DNA of 64,000 nt from Chamaelirium japonicum (GCA_947650365.1 OX393550.1:49585594-49649593), one strand, 5' to 3'; positions 35,785-48,813 are shown, counted from the first letter of the stretch. Notes: generated by a model not told the origin, from the sequence alone. Numbers and translations are program-made.

Positions 35785-38700
35785 ATGCAATGTTGGGGTA
35801 ACTGGGTCGACGATGCACTCTCGAGGCTTGCTTCCGGGAAGCTCCTCCGCTCCGTCCGACCCATCTCCCTCCCCGAGGCAGCGCCGCCGGGCGACCCCAC
35901 CGGCGAATTCGAGACGTTCGATGGCCCCCGCCGGTGGGACCGGTCCTCGGTGGAGGTCGAGATCGAGGAGGCCACCTTCCGGGAGTGGCTTCGTGAGCTC
36001 CCCGGCCCTGGTAAAAGCCTCTCCCAACCGAATCTCCCACCCACCCAATCCAACCCAATGCTGCATTTTGCTTATATACTTCACAATCTGCGCTCAGCCA
36101 ATCGATTTGAATTTTTTATTTTTTATTTTTTATTTTTAAATTTTGTGTGTAGAAGGTGAATCCATTGGTAAGGATGAGAAGCTGGGCGGGAAGCTGCTGC
36201 TCTTCTCCGGCAACGATTACCTCGGCTTGAGCTGCCATCCGGCGGTTCGGAAGGCCGCAGCGAAGGCTGGTTGCATTCCATGTCCATCAAGGCTGCATCT
36301 TACTGTGCATTTAGTGTTATTTGTTGGTTCTAATGTAGTCTAGTCGATTGCAGGCAGCACAGCAACATGGTATGGGGCCGAGAGGTTCTCCTTTGATCTG
36401 CGGCTATACTAATTACCACAGGCTACTTGAATCTACCTTGGCTGATTTGAAGAAAAAAGAGGTATTTACTCAACATTTTAAATACCAATGTTTTGAATCT
36501 TTGATTATAGTGGGATTCTTGAAAATGCTTCCTGGTTGTGCTGTGATCTTGTACATTTTTTTTAACGGCGAGAAGCATCATTCTTTTTTATTTTTGAAGG
36601 GTAAATAAATTTATTAAAACCATGAAAAAAGGGAATTACAAATCACGGCTTGCTCAGAATGAACAAGTAGAAAACAAGGCTCCAACAGGTCAGCAACATA
36701 TTCACTCGATTGTGAGCGACAGACCAAAAACACATGAAGACACAAAATAGCATCTCCACCGACACTCTCAATATGGGCACACAACTCTAGCCGCCGCCTT
36801 GCCTCGTAGAACGGTCACATAATCCCTTAGAGTTACTCGGAGCAAGGGTGCTGTGTGATTCGGACTTCTATCTGTTGGGTGTTTGTGGCTGGATTCGGGG
36901 TTGCACTGGGCCTATTCTTCTTGCTCTGTCATTATTAGCTGTTCAGCTAATCGAGCATTCAAGAGTTGGCCTATCAGATGTCCCCTTAGGCCAAGATTCT
37001 TTAGCACGAGAAGAGCCGACAATCCTCTCTGTTATGCTAGAAGCCGCCAAAGCAGGATTAGGCATAGTCTGAAGGGAGGGGCAATTGGCAAGATGAGGTG
37101 GTTACTTCCCCTCCTAAAATCTGCAAAGGGGTATGGAGTAACATCTGGAACTGGGGGATGAAGTGCGCTCCCAACCCCAACTTCCTCATCCAGACCAGGA
37201 ATAGGAATGCCAATGCCTCTTAAAAATGCCTTCCTAGAAGAAGAGGTGGCACAATGATGAGCATGAAGTTTTAAACCGGAAATAAAACTCGTGCTCTTAA
37301 GAAGGCGAACGGGGGACCTAGCAACAGGGGAGGCAAGCCCACGTCCACCAAGTAGCACTGATTGCTGTGTAACATTAGCACTTCCAACAGTCCCATCTAC
37401 AGCCCCAACAATTCCCCCTTCAATACCAACACTTGCAGCCCCAACACCACCACCACCTTCGCCAACAACTCGCGTAACATCAACAATGGTCGCAACGTCT
37501 GCTAATCCAACAGCAGCTGCATCGAAATCAGTAGCATCAACCTTATCATTTTGCGTAACATCAAATGCATCACAAGCTTCTGTGTCAAAATCAGCCACAA
37601 CATAAGCAGCGCCATCAGCCTTTGCAGCATATACATCTCCTACTAGTATTTCACCAACAGCAAGGGCCCCTATCTCAGCCTGCCCAACATCTTCAACAGT
37701 CACGACTTCATCAACTGCCCCATGGCCAGCAATAACAGCATCAGCATGGCTCCCAACCGTTGAGAGCTCATTGCTGACATTGTTGACAAAGTTCTCAAAA
37801 TTTTGTACATCCGCATGGGCAACAACAATTCCTCTCTCATCTTCCTCTTGGCTCCCCAAAACTTCAAACCTAGAACCACTTCCTCGACTTGGAGCTCAAA
37901 TAGGCACGAGAGCTTTACCTTTTTGCTTCGAAGCCACAGAAGTTCACTGACAATGTTTTAAAAAACGGAAGGCGGAAGGCAGGCGGTCAAGTGATTTCAA
38001 GGCGGAAGGCGGAAGGCGGACGCCTAGGCGGGCGCCCGGAGAAAAAGGCGGGCGTCCACCTATATAAAATATATTATATATATTCTATATGTATGTATAT
38101 ATATAAATTCATAATTCTATATTAAAAAACAATAATAGAAAGTTTTACATATGCAAACATCAAAACAACCGATCTGAATATAAAAGTTTTATGAAAATGA
38201 AGGAGGGGATCGGGTGGGGTCAGGGTTGATTGCGAGGCAGGGGAAAGAGAGCAGCTTTTGAGCCTTTGGGATATCTAGGATATCTAGTTATATAGTGAAA
38301 AGAGAGGAGGGGATCGAGTGGGGTCGGCGTTTTATGAAAAATTATTGACCGCCTACCAGGAGCCTGCTTGGAACCCGCCTAGGCGCCCGCCTTTTACCCG
38401 CCTAGGCGGGTCGGATCCCGCCTAGGCGCCCGCCTTTGTTCAACCCGCCTGCAGTGCCGCTTAATGCTGAAGCGGAGCGGCCAACCCTCTAAAACGCCTA
38501 GGCGGCCGCCCGGACCGCTTTTTAGAACAGTGTTCATTGATTATCTTCCGTTTTCACCTGCAATGCCCCAGGAGAAGAAACCCCTGTCTCTCGAAGATTA
38601 AAGGTTTTCCCCGTTGGTCTCTATCCCTGCACAACCGCTTTATTCCCAAATCGAGAAAAGTCCTTCCATATGGTTGAAATCTTAGGATGAGCCTCACAAG

Positions 38701-41700
38701 CGTTGTTACTGTGATCAAATGACTGGCATGCTCGACATCGAGGAGGCTTCCAATTGTAGACGACCATTTGCATTGAGAGAAGAGTACCTATGTCATTCCG
38801 AGCTTCCACTTCACTGCGGAGTCTCCTCAATATTGATCTCAACACAGATCCTAGCATAATTCATTCTCTCCCCTTCTTTGTGTGCTACAACAGCTGCCGT
38901 AGGGGCATCCATTCCAATCAGGGTGCCCAAAACACTTTCCATCCTACTAAGTGCATCAAAATACCAAAGTTTATCTGGAAGATTTGGGAACCTGACCCAT
39001 AAAGGGTTTTTAGTTAAAATCTCCCTGCCATAATGAAGATCACTATGCCACTTCTTTAAGACAATGGGCCTTCATTGGAAATGCCACGACCCTCCTTCCA
39101 GAATTCTAGCACAATCACCGTCGTTAGCAAATTAAAAAAGGAAGATCCCATTCTCACGGGAGAACATTTCTATGTCACCTTTAGGCTGCCATAATCTCTG
39201 CACGGTGCCCTTGAGATGGGGGCAGAAAGGTCTCTTCCCAAGGACAAAACCCACCAGGGAATTGGATCCAAAAGCTTCCAGTTTTAGCTAGCTCTTCCCT
39301 TGGACAAACAGCCACTCGCTTTCCCTCGAAAACTCCAGGCTCAATGAAAGTGAGCTTATGATCGTCAGTAGATAGTGTATTGGTGTTCGAAGAAATACCC
39401 CAAGCATTACCTACAAACTTATAAGAAGAAGAGCCACCACCAGCCACCAGTTGACTTGAATTCCTACAGCTGGTCTTGAATCCGGTATTGCACCAAACAC
39501 ATGGTGTGCAACTGAGCAAGCATGAATGGTTGAAGTAGCACAGTCCCCAGGTGGAGCATGCATCCCCTTCAAGCACCAAATGGGCACCACGAGAGGGAAC
39601 ATCATCTGGGACACGCTCCGTGGGTAGCTTACCAAACTCGCAGCCATTCGACTTCCCTGTAGAAGCACAGGAACGCGGACTGTGAAGGGTGTACCGCAGG
39701 GATGAAAATTTCTCAACTTCCAGATCCTCCCCACCAAAGAAGGATGACACTTCAAGCACACTTGGACCGGCAACCAACCCCACATCTGCAGAATCTCCAA
39801 CAACATCACGTTTTGAATGTCCAGATCGGTTACCCGATGCCCATGCTTCTCGATTTATAGGGCTAGGTCTAGAATCCAAGTCCCTTCTGCCAAGATGAGA
39901 GGATGAGCTAGCACCGCCTCTCCTCTTCGAATACCTAGAACCCGCTCCAATGAAATCGTCCAACGTGGGGCTCGAGGAGGATGTAAATCGTCCTCATCCA
40001 CCAACCGAACCTTCTCGCAGATCCCTAGATTTAGGCCTCCACCTTGGGAAGAAGAAGGGGAAGGGAGGAGCCCCCCATGAGGGGATCCCCCAAGGCACTC
40101 ACCACCACCACCAAGATTCTAGAGAGAGAAGCTCTGCCTAACTGAGAGCTCTTTCTTATTCTATGGGCGCGAGAAACATCATTCTTGAATATACATTGGG
40201 TAGGGGTTTGCCAGTCCTCGACCAACTATATATGCAAGAGCTTCTAGTCCCGATCCAATAAAGTGGGACACTAATATATCCGCTGATCCACTATCCCGCT
40301 ATATTGATTATTGTTTGAATAAGCATTATGCAGATTCATAAACGTACAACAAAGTTATCTTTTGATAATGGGTATCCATCACAGAATCTCCATCTACTAT
40401 CTGTTATGGTCTCTCGAGCATGCCGGGAGAAAGTCCAGAGACACGAAATGAAGGGGATTTATTCCCCATTCCCGTGTATAGAATAGTGTGGGTCTGCCCA
40501 TTGAGATCCACGCATCAACCCTTTACTTGGGGGATCATAAGACATCCCATAATCTTGTGGGTTGCATTGTTTCTTCCATAGAATAGTATTGAGTACGAAT
40601 GAAGGATATTGGGTGCGATCCTATTTAGCATAGGCATTACGTTGTGGTGCTAGAGGTTCATGATTGTGGAACGTGCTTGGTCTAATTTTATCTTCTTTTT
40701 GGCTCACCTCGACGGATCGTAGATCTTTGATCGCTAATTCTTTGGGAGGTGTTGTTCCGTAGTATTGGATCAAGAGAAAGGAACGAAGTAAGATAAGTGT
40801 TTTTTTTCCTTTTTCTTTTTTCATTGCCTCATTGGCATTGACACCTTGTGTTATGCTATTCTGCAATCCATCTACTTTTGGCAATGATTTTCTTTCATGC
40901 TGATTGCGTACATGGCCATCCCATTTATGAAGACAGAATTTTGCATAAGACTGACATAGTAAGGACTAGATTTTGAAGTCAAAATATTGTAACATTTGGA
41001 AGGAGACCACATTGTGAGGAAGCTATGAATGGCACCAATTGAGGATAGGCTGGTAACAAACTGATAAAGATGCTTTTGCAATTCACAATAGACTAGCTGG
41101 TGCTTCAGAAATAGTAGAATTATGGATTACATGGAAGCATTCTGAAATAGTAAAGGAAAGAGCAAGGAGATGTGAGAGAACTTTAAAAAAAGGGATAGTG
41201 GAAGCTACTGGGATGGAGAAGCAGGAACCAATGGCGAGTTTGGCGAGACTTGATGAGAAACATTGTAGAAGTATGAACCATTAAGGTGCCCAATGGCTGG
41301 AACAAGGCTTTTCGTTACTTCCACGATTTTATTTACTTCTTGATTTATATTGGCAGTCATCACACCGTTTTCTTTTCCATGGACGATCACTGTAGGGTAT
41401 TCTGGTTTTTTTGCAAGGTTATCTTTCCTTGTGCATACTTAAAAGTACGAGTTTCACGTTGCATCTTTTGCATGTATTCACTGTTCTTTTTTTTTTATCA
41501 TAATTCTGATTAGACTAAGAGTTCAGCTGTTAAAATTTTCAGGATTGCCTGATTTGCCCTACTGGGTTTTCTGCCAACATGGCTTTCTTGTCTGCTCTGG
41601 GAAGTGTGAGCTCCCTTTTAGCGATTGATAGGAAACCGTCTAAAGATGAAAGAGTTGCCATATTTTCAGACGTCTTAAACCATGCATCAATAATTGATGG

Positions 41701-44700
41701 GATTCGTCTTGCTGAGCGGCAACAAGAAGCCGAAGCTTTTGTGTATAGGCACTGTGACATGATCCATCTGAACTCTCTGCTGTATGTTCCTCTTCACAAT
41801 TAGTTGTAGATATGTCATCTATTCATCAGAACTTTAATCTCATGGAAATTCATATATTTCCTTTCACAGTTCTTGTTGCACAATGGAGAAGAAAGTTGTC
41901 ATCACTGATAGGTAACTTGTACCTGACCAACTCCGTGACACTACTTTGTGCTGATTAAGCTAAACTATGCTTCTATCATGGAAATTTTTGGGTGGTCAAA
42001 AAGTGCTCCAATATACCCCTTGACGATAGTGGTGACGAAGAAGTACTTTTCATAAGTTGCTTTGAAGCCAGATCACACTTCACTGGCATTTATGCTATAT
42101 TGTTGTTGCACAAAAAGTTATTCTGATTCTTATGTTGCAGCCTCTTTAGCATGGATGGAGATTTTGCTCCAATATCTGAACTTGTGGAGCTTCGGAAGAA
42201 ACATGGGTTTTTATTGGTCATTGATGATGCAAGTATTTTTAAAATCCAATTAAAAGCTCTCTGTTTCCATATAAGTTTGTCACCCAAATTTCCATGGAAC
42301 TTGTTTCAGGCTCATGCAACACTTGTTTGTGGCGAGAACGGTGGTGGTGTACCAGAAGTCTATAAGTGTGAAAATGGTGTAGATATATGCATAGGCACTC
42401 TGAGCAAGGCTGCAGGCTGCCAGGGTGGTTTCATTGCTTGCAGGTAGCTCTATATAGTCTATACATTGTTCCTTCTGTCCTTATCAATACTAGTAAAAGC
42501 AAAGATTGTGAGTAGTAGAGCATCAAAGTAACATATGTCATGATAAAATTACGAAGTAATAGACATTTGATCGTTCTTAATTGAGGATTGGCAACTTCCA
42601 CTTTTGCTGGAACTTTGCAAAATTATACCATAGAAAACTAAAAAAATGTAAACTTTGAGAGACTTCACAAGGAAGGAGACTAATTTTATTGACTTTCTAG
42701 TTCCAATAATTTATTGTTTATATCCTAGATACTAGATAGGGTATATGTGTCATGGGTTGGAGGTAGTAGAGGGTTATAATCTTGTAAATTAGTTAAGATA
42801 TTAATTATTGATTTCCATCAAATATTGTTTACTCCCTTGAGCTAAAATTTATCTATCCTTCCTGTCTCTTCTGTGGATGGCTTTTACATTGATTCATTTT
42901 TATTGCATCTATGCCATTCATCTATTGGTAGCATCCTTCATCCATTGGTAACAAAGCTATGTCAACATGGTTTAGTTTGCATCATTTGGTATTAGAGCAA
43001 GGTTATCTTATTTCTTTTGGAGGGGATTATCTTCTCATTTTATCGAGTTTTGCTGGAGGCGATGGCTAAGAGGTAAGGACAGATGCCAAGGATTGAGCTC
43101 AGAGACACGTTGAGCTAGACAAATAAAACTCGGCAAAGTTACAAAAGCAAATCAATTGACTCACGTGGGAGATTCAAGTTTTTCATTTCCAACTATAGGT
43201 GGATCATCCCATACAATTGTTTTGGTCCTTTTGGAGCCCCGATCGTGACGTTGTGGGAGGACGGACTATCAAATATTTTGTCTGCTGCAAACCCAAGAAC
43301 TTAGATTTTTAGAAAGGAAATTTGAAGGTAGATGTAGAAATCTTCTCCTTAAATTATACCCAAAAGGGATCTCTTATTTTTTATTAGAATTCGCGTTCCA
43401 TCTTCAGTGAAGATCTTGAAAAGAGCCCATAGGGAAATCAAAATAAATTCCAAAGCGCATGACGCAGAATCTGGATCCCATGGAATTGCCCAAGAAAAAG
43501 CCCATGGAGGAATCTAGAGTTGAGTCGAAGGAAAACTTGAAAATGAGCTCAAGGAGAAGATCATGAAGAAACATGTGGTGGAGCACATGATGAAAGTTGC
43601 AAATATTTTCTCGCTATCGGAGGACGTCACATGCCTTGAAGAATTCCTGAAGTCTTATTCAACAACCAATAAAGTGACATCATCTTCAACATTTCAATCT
43701 TGAATGTCTTGGGGAAAGATCAACTTGAAGGTTCAAGTATTCGATAATTGCATCCCTCGGCAAGGTTCAAAATCACGGTGAGATCTATTTTTTGTTGCAG
43801 GAAGAAAGCCCGTACTAGATAGGGCAATCCATCGGTCGACCCTTGGCCGGTACATACCAGCCGATATCAGTATGTATTGACCGGTCCCGGTTGATGGCCC
43901 ATTTTTATGTATGAGTGCACCTTGACCTAGAGTAAGGGAGAACCAAGTAGGCATAAACCTAATAGTTACCTATACAACCACTAAAGAACTTGGGGTTTAA
44001 TTAAAACTTATTTATTGGTTCAAATTATGGTGTAAGGGAAAAAAAGGCAAATAACGGTATTGGGGGCAGTACTGATCGCAGTCGGGCTCAAGACAAATAT
44101 TGCTCGTGTTTTTGAATCTTGTCTCTCCGGAACTAAAGATCACAATTCTATATTAGTGTTCGAAATCTTAGGATTATTTGAATTTTATAGATGAAAAGCC
44201 ACAACGAGCCATCCTGCAATAATTGATTGGTTGTTCCAAGATTGAAGCCCTAGGCTGCTGAAGCAAAGTTCTATAGGTGCGATCGAGCACAAGTTCTACA
44301 TTGGCCTACACCATCCATGAATCAAGATCTTCATCTGTATCATCTCAACGTAATCGATAATTTTCCAAGACCGAGAGATTGGTGGAGGAACAAATACCGT
44401 TCAATTCGATAGTAGAGATAAGGTCCATGTTATTTTTTGATCTTGGCCTTTTAAATTATATTTAGTATTTATTTGATGCCCTTAGTTTTATTTCTTGGAT
44501 TATTTTTGGAGTAATCTATGATTCCTACTGCCAGTGGGACTTTTGAGCCATATACGATTCCGATTTGACAAGGATTCTTAATGATTTTCCTAATTCATCT
44601 AGGATCCCTATAAAAAAGATGATTTCTGAGTGACTTAGGAATTCCTAGTTATGATAGGATTAATGGATTGTGATTCATACTTATATTAGATTTTTTACCT

Positions 44701-47700
44701 CCTTCAAGAATTCTTGAACTTAGTAAGAGTCATAGAGTTATTTAGATTATTTTATCTATTTATAAGTTTCAGACTTTTTGCTGTTCAAATTTTATAAGTG
44801 AGTTTAGAAGTCATGTTTTAGTAAAATATTGTTTAAAAGAGTCCTAGTTTGCTAGTACATTAGGATATGGAAGTTTTATGTATATTAGGGTTGATTTTTG
44901 GCTACATTTTGAGTGTTATATAAACTCATATAAGTGGAGTGACAGAGTTATCTTTTATTGGGACTCTCTCTTCTATAGAAAACTACCCAACTGGATTATC
45001 TTTTATTTAGTGTGCCGCCCACTTATTCTTTTGCTGGAATTATGCAGAATATTAACCTCAGAAAACTGTAAAAAGGCAGAAAAATAGACTTCATGAGGTA
45101 GGAGGCTTATTTTTATTGACTTTCTAATTTCTACAATTTAGTGTTGGAGTCCTGGATAGGTTGTTAGAGCCATGGACTGAAGATTATAAACTGAACGTAA
45201 TTGTAAGCTTGTATGTTATTTCTTAAGATATTTAGTATCAATTTTTGGTAAATATTGTTTGCTGATTTTCATCTAATTTCGTCCCTTATGCTTAAATTTA
45301 TCTCTCTTTCCCTTCTCTTCTCTTTTGTGAATGACTTTTAGATTGAACCATATTCATTGAATCTATGTCTGCCATCTATTGCTGCCATCCTTCATCAATT
45401 GGCGACATATGTACATTAGTCGGATTTAGTTTTGTATCATTGATCATTGCTAATGAAGTGGATAATATCCCCTCGAGTATGGTGAGTCAATAATCTGGTA
45501 GTACCAGGAGCAACATAAGCAACATGTTTTTTCTAAAATTCCCAGACGATTTGGCCATTTAGACTCAGAACATAATGGCCCAAAAAGGTAAAATTTAAAA
45601 GTATTACTCATTTATTTAGTAGAGAAATGCAACTTTTGATGAGGAACTTTCAATTTTCAAACTACTTGGGGACTTGGCCTATTAAACTATCCCAGTCAAT
45701 CATCCCTCACAAGTCAGCTAGGTGGTGCATGAGACTAGTTGCCTGAAGGGTCTTGCCTGTATCTGACTTTGTTTAAAACTGTGATAGTTGAATTAAAGTG
45801 TTGGCATTATGGCATTCTCACACTTCTGCCTGGAACTTGCATGGAGACTCCAATTCCAATTAATGATTGTTTTTTTTTGTTGAAAATGGTGTCATGGAAA
45901 TATCAATGTTCCAAAATGCTTTAATGAGGATCCCCAATCTAGTTAGTTGACTTATTCCCTGCAAATGCACCATTAAGCTTGCAATACTTGTTGAACAGCA
46001 ATAAATGGAAACAACTCATTCAATCACGTGGCCGCTCATTCATATTTTCGACTTCTCTCCCTGTGCCCGTTGCTGCTGCTTCCCATGGTATGTACACTGA
46101 AACAAAATCTTCTCTATAATGTCTTTTGTTGTTTATGTCAAGTTGTCAACCGCGCATAGCTGTCTAAATTGTTTAAAACTCAATTAGTTTAACTATCGGA
46201 AACAGCTCCGGTATTGTATGTACTTTCGATTACTTTCCCTGTCCTCGTTGCTACTGCTTCCCATGCTCACCCACCCACCCACTCACACACACACAAAAAT
46301 TAATACATAAAGTGTGCATATTCGTCCACTCCTTTAGTTTAAATGTGAAAATATTTTACTACTATGCAGTGTTCCAAACCTAACACAACTTAAGAACTGA
46401 ATCCAACTGAAAACTTCAACAATCGGATTTATTTCCGATGTAAATTTCTAACTTCAAAATGTGACTGCTAAGACCTATTTTTTATATTTACTCGCGTGCT
46501 AATTGGGCTTTAATTTAGTGTAAGTTCAAATTCAACTTGTTCATTGTAAAAGAAATAGTGACTAACTTGTATTTTCTGCCGTAAACAAAGCATGACCAAC
46601 GATCAAATTATTAATTATCACAGGTTGGAGAATACCAAACTTGTGGTACCCCTTTTTCCATATCTTTACTTCTCCGTCTCTCTTTTCTCTGTTATCCTCT
46701 CTATTCTTCTCATATATTCTTGCTTGTTTTGTTCCGTTTTAATTATAACTATGAAAATTAATACATATCAGTGCAATTATTGATCTAGGGGTGCATGAGT
46801 TGTCCACTTCATCTATTTTCACCTTTTTACTTTTGTTGAATTTACTCTGATTGAATGGTCTTTGTTCTTTGAGTCATTTTCATGACAAGTTGCTGCCTTG
46901 GGATAGGCCACAAAAAGCTGTGATTGTGTGTTGAAGTCGTGATTTCGTTGTGCAAACTGATATGCATGCAGTTTGAAGAAATTGTATGGAAGGTGATGAT
47001 TCATGATGTTTGTCTTATGATTGTGTTCCCCCGATTCAATTCAGTAATATATGTACTCCATGAGTTTGATGGACACCACGTGGGACTTTTTAACCGAAGT
47101 TGGGTCTTGGTCAACAATGATCAATAAAAAAAATAAAGAAAAAACACATGCCAATAAGTATTTTTAGCATCCGAAAAGAACAAAAAAAGGTTAGGATCTA
47201 TTGATTCTCTTTCGTAAAAATTATTTTCATGACTAGTCGTAATTTATGATTTTTTTTTGTCTTTTTTGAGTCACAAATAAGTGTTTGGTCTTTTATAAAA
47301 GACGATGATGGATTGGTGCAAGTTTTGTCTAAAAAGAGTTCATTTTTGGCTTCCATTGACAATCAGTTTAATATTATTATTTTTTTCTGCAGTATCTTCT
47401 AGCTTACAATAAATCTGAATAAATCTCTATTATCTAACGACACTCGTTCCCCTGATATGTCCTATAAATCTTGTTATATGGTGTTAAAAATCTTTATTTT
47501 GCTTACATTTTGAGGTCTTACCCTAGCCAGGACCGATCTATCTGAGATGGGCCGGACTGTTTTGTTGGGGTTAATTCTTTTATTTGTTGGGTATTTTTTC
47601 TTTATGGATTAGGTTGCTAAATATATAAAGGGATTATTTCTAGCACAATTAAAAAGGTTTTGACGGCTAGGTTTCTCTTGTTGCTTCATGATTTATCATT

Positions 47701-48592
47701 GAGAGAGAGTCCCTGTGAGGTTCATGTTCTTGAGTGAATACATGTAGAACCTTTACACTACCCGTTCATTTGTCCTTTGTGGATTGATCTACCACATGCT
47801 TAGACAAGATTGGGCCATGTAACTCTAGTTGAATGTTTGGGTGTATATATTGCTTTTGCGTGCAAGCTCTAAAATACCACGCATCATGCTTGCCTTTTAT
47901 TTCTCTTTGGGAGCCCTAGCAGCTCTTTTGTCTCCCATGAAAACCTGCCGGTGATGCTGCTTGTCGTCGACCATCATAGCTTCTTTGTAACATGAATGGC
48001 GGTCTAACAAACATAAGCAAATTACGTGTAACGTACTGCTTGTTTAAAACTAAAGAGTACCACTCAACATCAAAACGGCACTTTTGAGGAGCCAATTAAT
48101 TTAAGGTTTCATAATACAACAGCTCTAAATATCGTGACCCTTGCCTAGTAGTTAGCAAAATTTACTGATAAAATTTACCTATTACGGAGCTCAAGCTAAG
48201 CATTCTAGAAAGCCCACTAGTGTGAGAAGTGCTTCGCAAGTCATACATCTCTTATTTGCAGCTGCTCTTGTCGTTGCGAGAAAGGAGAAGTGGCGTAGAA
48301 AAGCAATTTGGAGCCGGGTGCACGACTTCCGTTCTTTGACCCAGTTGCATATCACCAGTCCCATAATTTCTCTGGTCATTGGGAGTGAATACTCGGCACT
48401 TCAAGCGAGCAGGTTCTTCTCCATCCTTCAGCCTGCAATTCATTGGCCTCTCAAAAATTCAGCTTACAACTGCCACCACTAATGATCGTGTTCTTCGTCG
48501 ACCAGGCATGTGCTTAAATCTGGTTTTCATGTGATGGCCATCAGACCTCCCACTGTACCTCCAAACTCATGCAGGTAACCCTGTGTGTGTGT

Positions 48593-48650
<58 letters not shown>

Positions 48651-48813
48651 ATGAGAGCTTGATATTCTTGGTGTTCAACTGTTTCACAGGTTGCGAATAA
48701 CTCTGAGCGCTGCACATACATCGGATGATATTAGAAGGCTAGTAGCCGCATTGTCTGTCTATGTTAAATTCCCAGCCATCGAAGAGCATCCACATATACT
48801 TTCAAACCTCTGA
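35785..48813 (+). CDS. BIOF: 8-amino-7-oxononanoate (KAPA) synthase, biotin pathway, eleven exons
   Basis: PLP enzyme joining pimeloyl thioester and alanine to 8-amino-7-oxononanoate, the first committed step of biotin synthesis. Exons: 35785-36010, 36153-36269, 36358-36461, 41543-41781, 41870-41911, 42141-42228, 42310-42443, 45999-46087, 48262-48412, 48506-48574, 48690-48813. They join in phase to 460 residues, near the plant norm. The alpha-oxoamine synthase fold shows FSGNDYLGL (93-101), GPRGSPLICGYTNYHRLLE, CPTGFSANMAFLSALG, VLNHASIIDGIRL, LLVIDDAHA (Asp271/272) and TLSKAAGCQGG with the PLP lysine at 305. Intron 6 starts GCAAGT, a GC-AG intron. At intron 2, canonical GT-AG sites and a GC-AG alternative encode the same protein. 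The last three residues are SNL, a possible weak peroxisomal PTS1; the Arabidopsis enzyme has been reported as cytosolic or peroxisomal. Intron 3 (5.1 kb) holds a LINE and intron 7 an LTR element. No disabling change was seen. Confidence 0.96.
37032..37859 (-). pseudogene. LINE ORF1, C-terminal part
   Basis: A 275-codon open stretch rich in Val, Ala, Asp and Gly, beginning MGSQEEDERGIVV. It follows the zinc-knuckle part of the same LINE, from which it is separated by the nested element at 37951-38532. It has no domain I know, and low-complexity tails are usual in plant LINE ORF1 products. Confidence 0.55.
37951..38532. mobile_element. hAT-like non-autonomous element nested in the LINE, 582 bp
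   Basis: The flanks are TTCACTGA (37943-37950) and TTCATTGA (38533-38540), an 8-bp duplication with one change. The ends are CAATGTTTTAAAAAACGG and, on the other strand, CACTGTTCTAAAAAGCGG. The interior is full of GGCGG / CCTAGGCGGG words with an AT-rich middle. It inserted after the LINE did. Confidence 0.85.
38580..39963 (-). pseudogene. LINE ORF1, N-terminal part with DUF4283 and zinc knuckle
   Basis: The open frame 39963-39181 starts MDDFIGAGSRYSKRRGG and is basic and Ser-rich. Downstream, in shifted frames with in-frame stops, comes the DUF4283 region (about 39170-38850) and then the CCHC-type knuckle PPRCRACQSFDHSNNAC (about 38700-38760). No single frame covers it, so no working ORF1 protein is expected. 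Confidence 0.75.
40187..41542. other. 3' part of KAPA synthase intron 3
   Basis: AT-rich intron sequence downstream of the LINE. No gene was recognised. It ends at the acceptor of exon 4. Confidence 0.6.
42605..45439 (+). mobile_element. Decayed LTR retrotransposon in KAPA synthase intron 7
   Basis: Two direct copies of about 0.4 kb (42605-42984 and 45032-45439) share words such as TTTTATTGACTTTCTA, AAATATTGTTT and CATCCTTCATC. Each begins TGCTGGAA and ends ATCA. Just after the first copy is TTTGGTATTAGAGC, close to the TGGTATCAGAGC primer-binding site complementary to initiator tRNA-Met. The 2.0-kb interior has no gag or pol motif I can see, so it is non-autonomous or heavily decayed. The LTRs differ at many positions, indicating an old insertion. 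No target duplication was found. Confidence 0.75.
46088..48261. other. KAPA synthase intron 8
   Basis: A 2,174-bp GT-AG intron, AT-rich, with no recognised insertion. Bases 46048-46087 (end of exon 8) are followed about 150 bp later by a similar stretch (46222-46266), a small decayed duplication of the exon end. Confidence 0.6.
48598..48647. repeat. (GA)n microsatellite in KAPA synthase intron 10
   Basis: About 25 GA units fill nearly half of the 115-bp intron 48575-48689. Confidence 0.95.

Larger units (their letters stand above)
36586..40168 (-). mobile_element. LINE with ORF1 only (HAL1-like), 3.58 kb, in KAPA synthase intron 3
   Basis: An 18-bp target duplication flanks it (36568-36585 GCGAGAAGCATCATTCTT; 40169-40186 with one mismatch). 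Read on the minus strand it ends in an A-rich tail against the left duplication. The 5' end lies at about 40168. ORF1 remains are visible: WQPKGDIEMFSRENG and GREILTKNPLWVRFPNLPDK (DUF4283), then a zinc knuckle CRACQSFDHSNNAC. They are broken by stops and frameshifts. No endonuclease or reverse transcriptase was found between ORF1 and the tail. The element is antisense to its host gene. Confidence 0.85.

Noticed and set aside
35506-36084. 192-codon frame on the minus strand
   Set aside because: It is the shadow of KAPA synthase exon 1 and its CT-rich leader.
37032-37859. Independent plant gene for an acidic Val/Ala-rich protein
   Set aside because: It lies inside the LINE boundaries, in line with the zinc-knuckle part of ORF1.
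42980-43000. A tRNA gene at the TGGTATTAGAGC word
   Set aside because: No cloverleaf can be built. Its place just after an LTR fits a primer-binding site.
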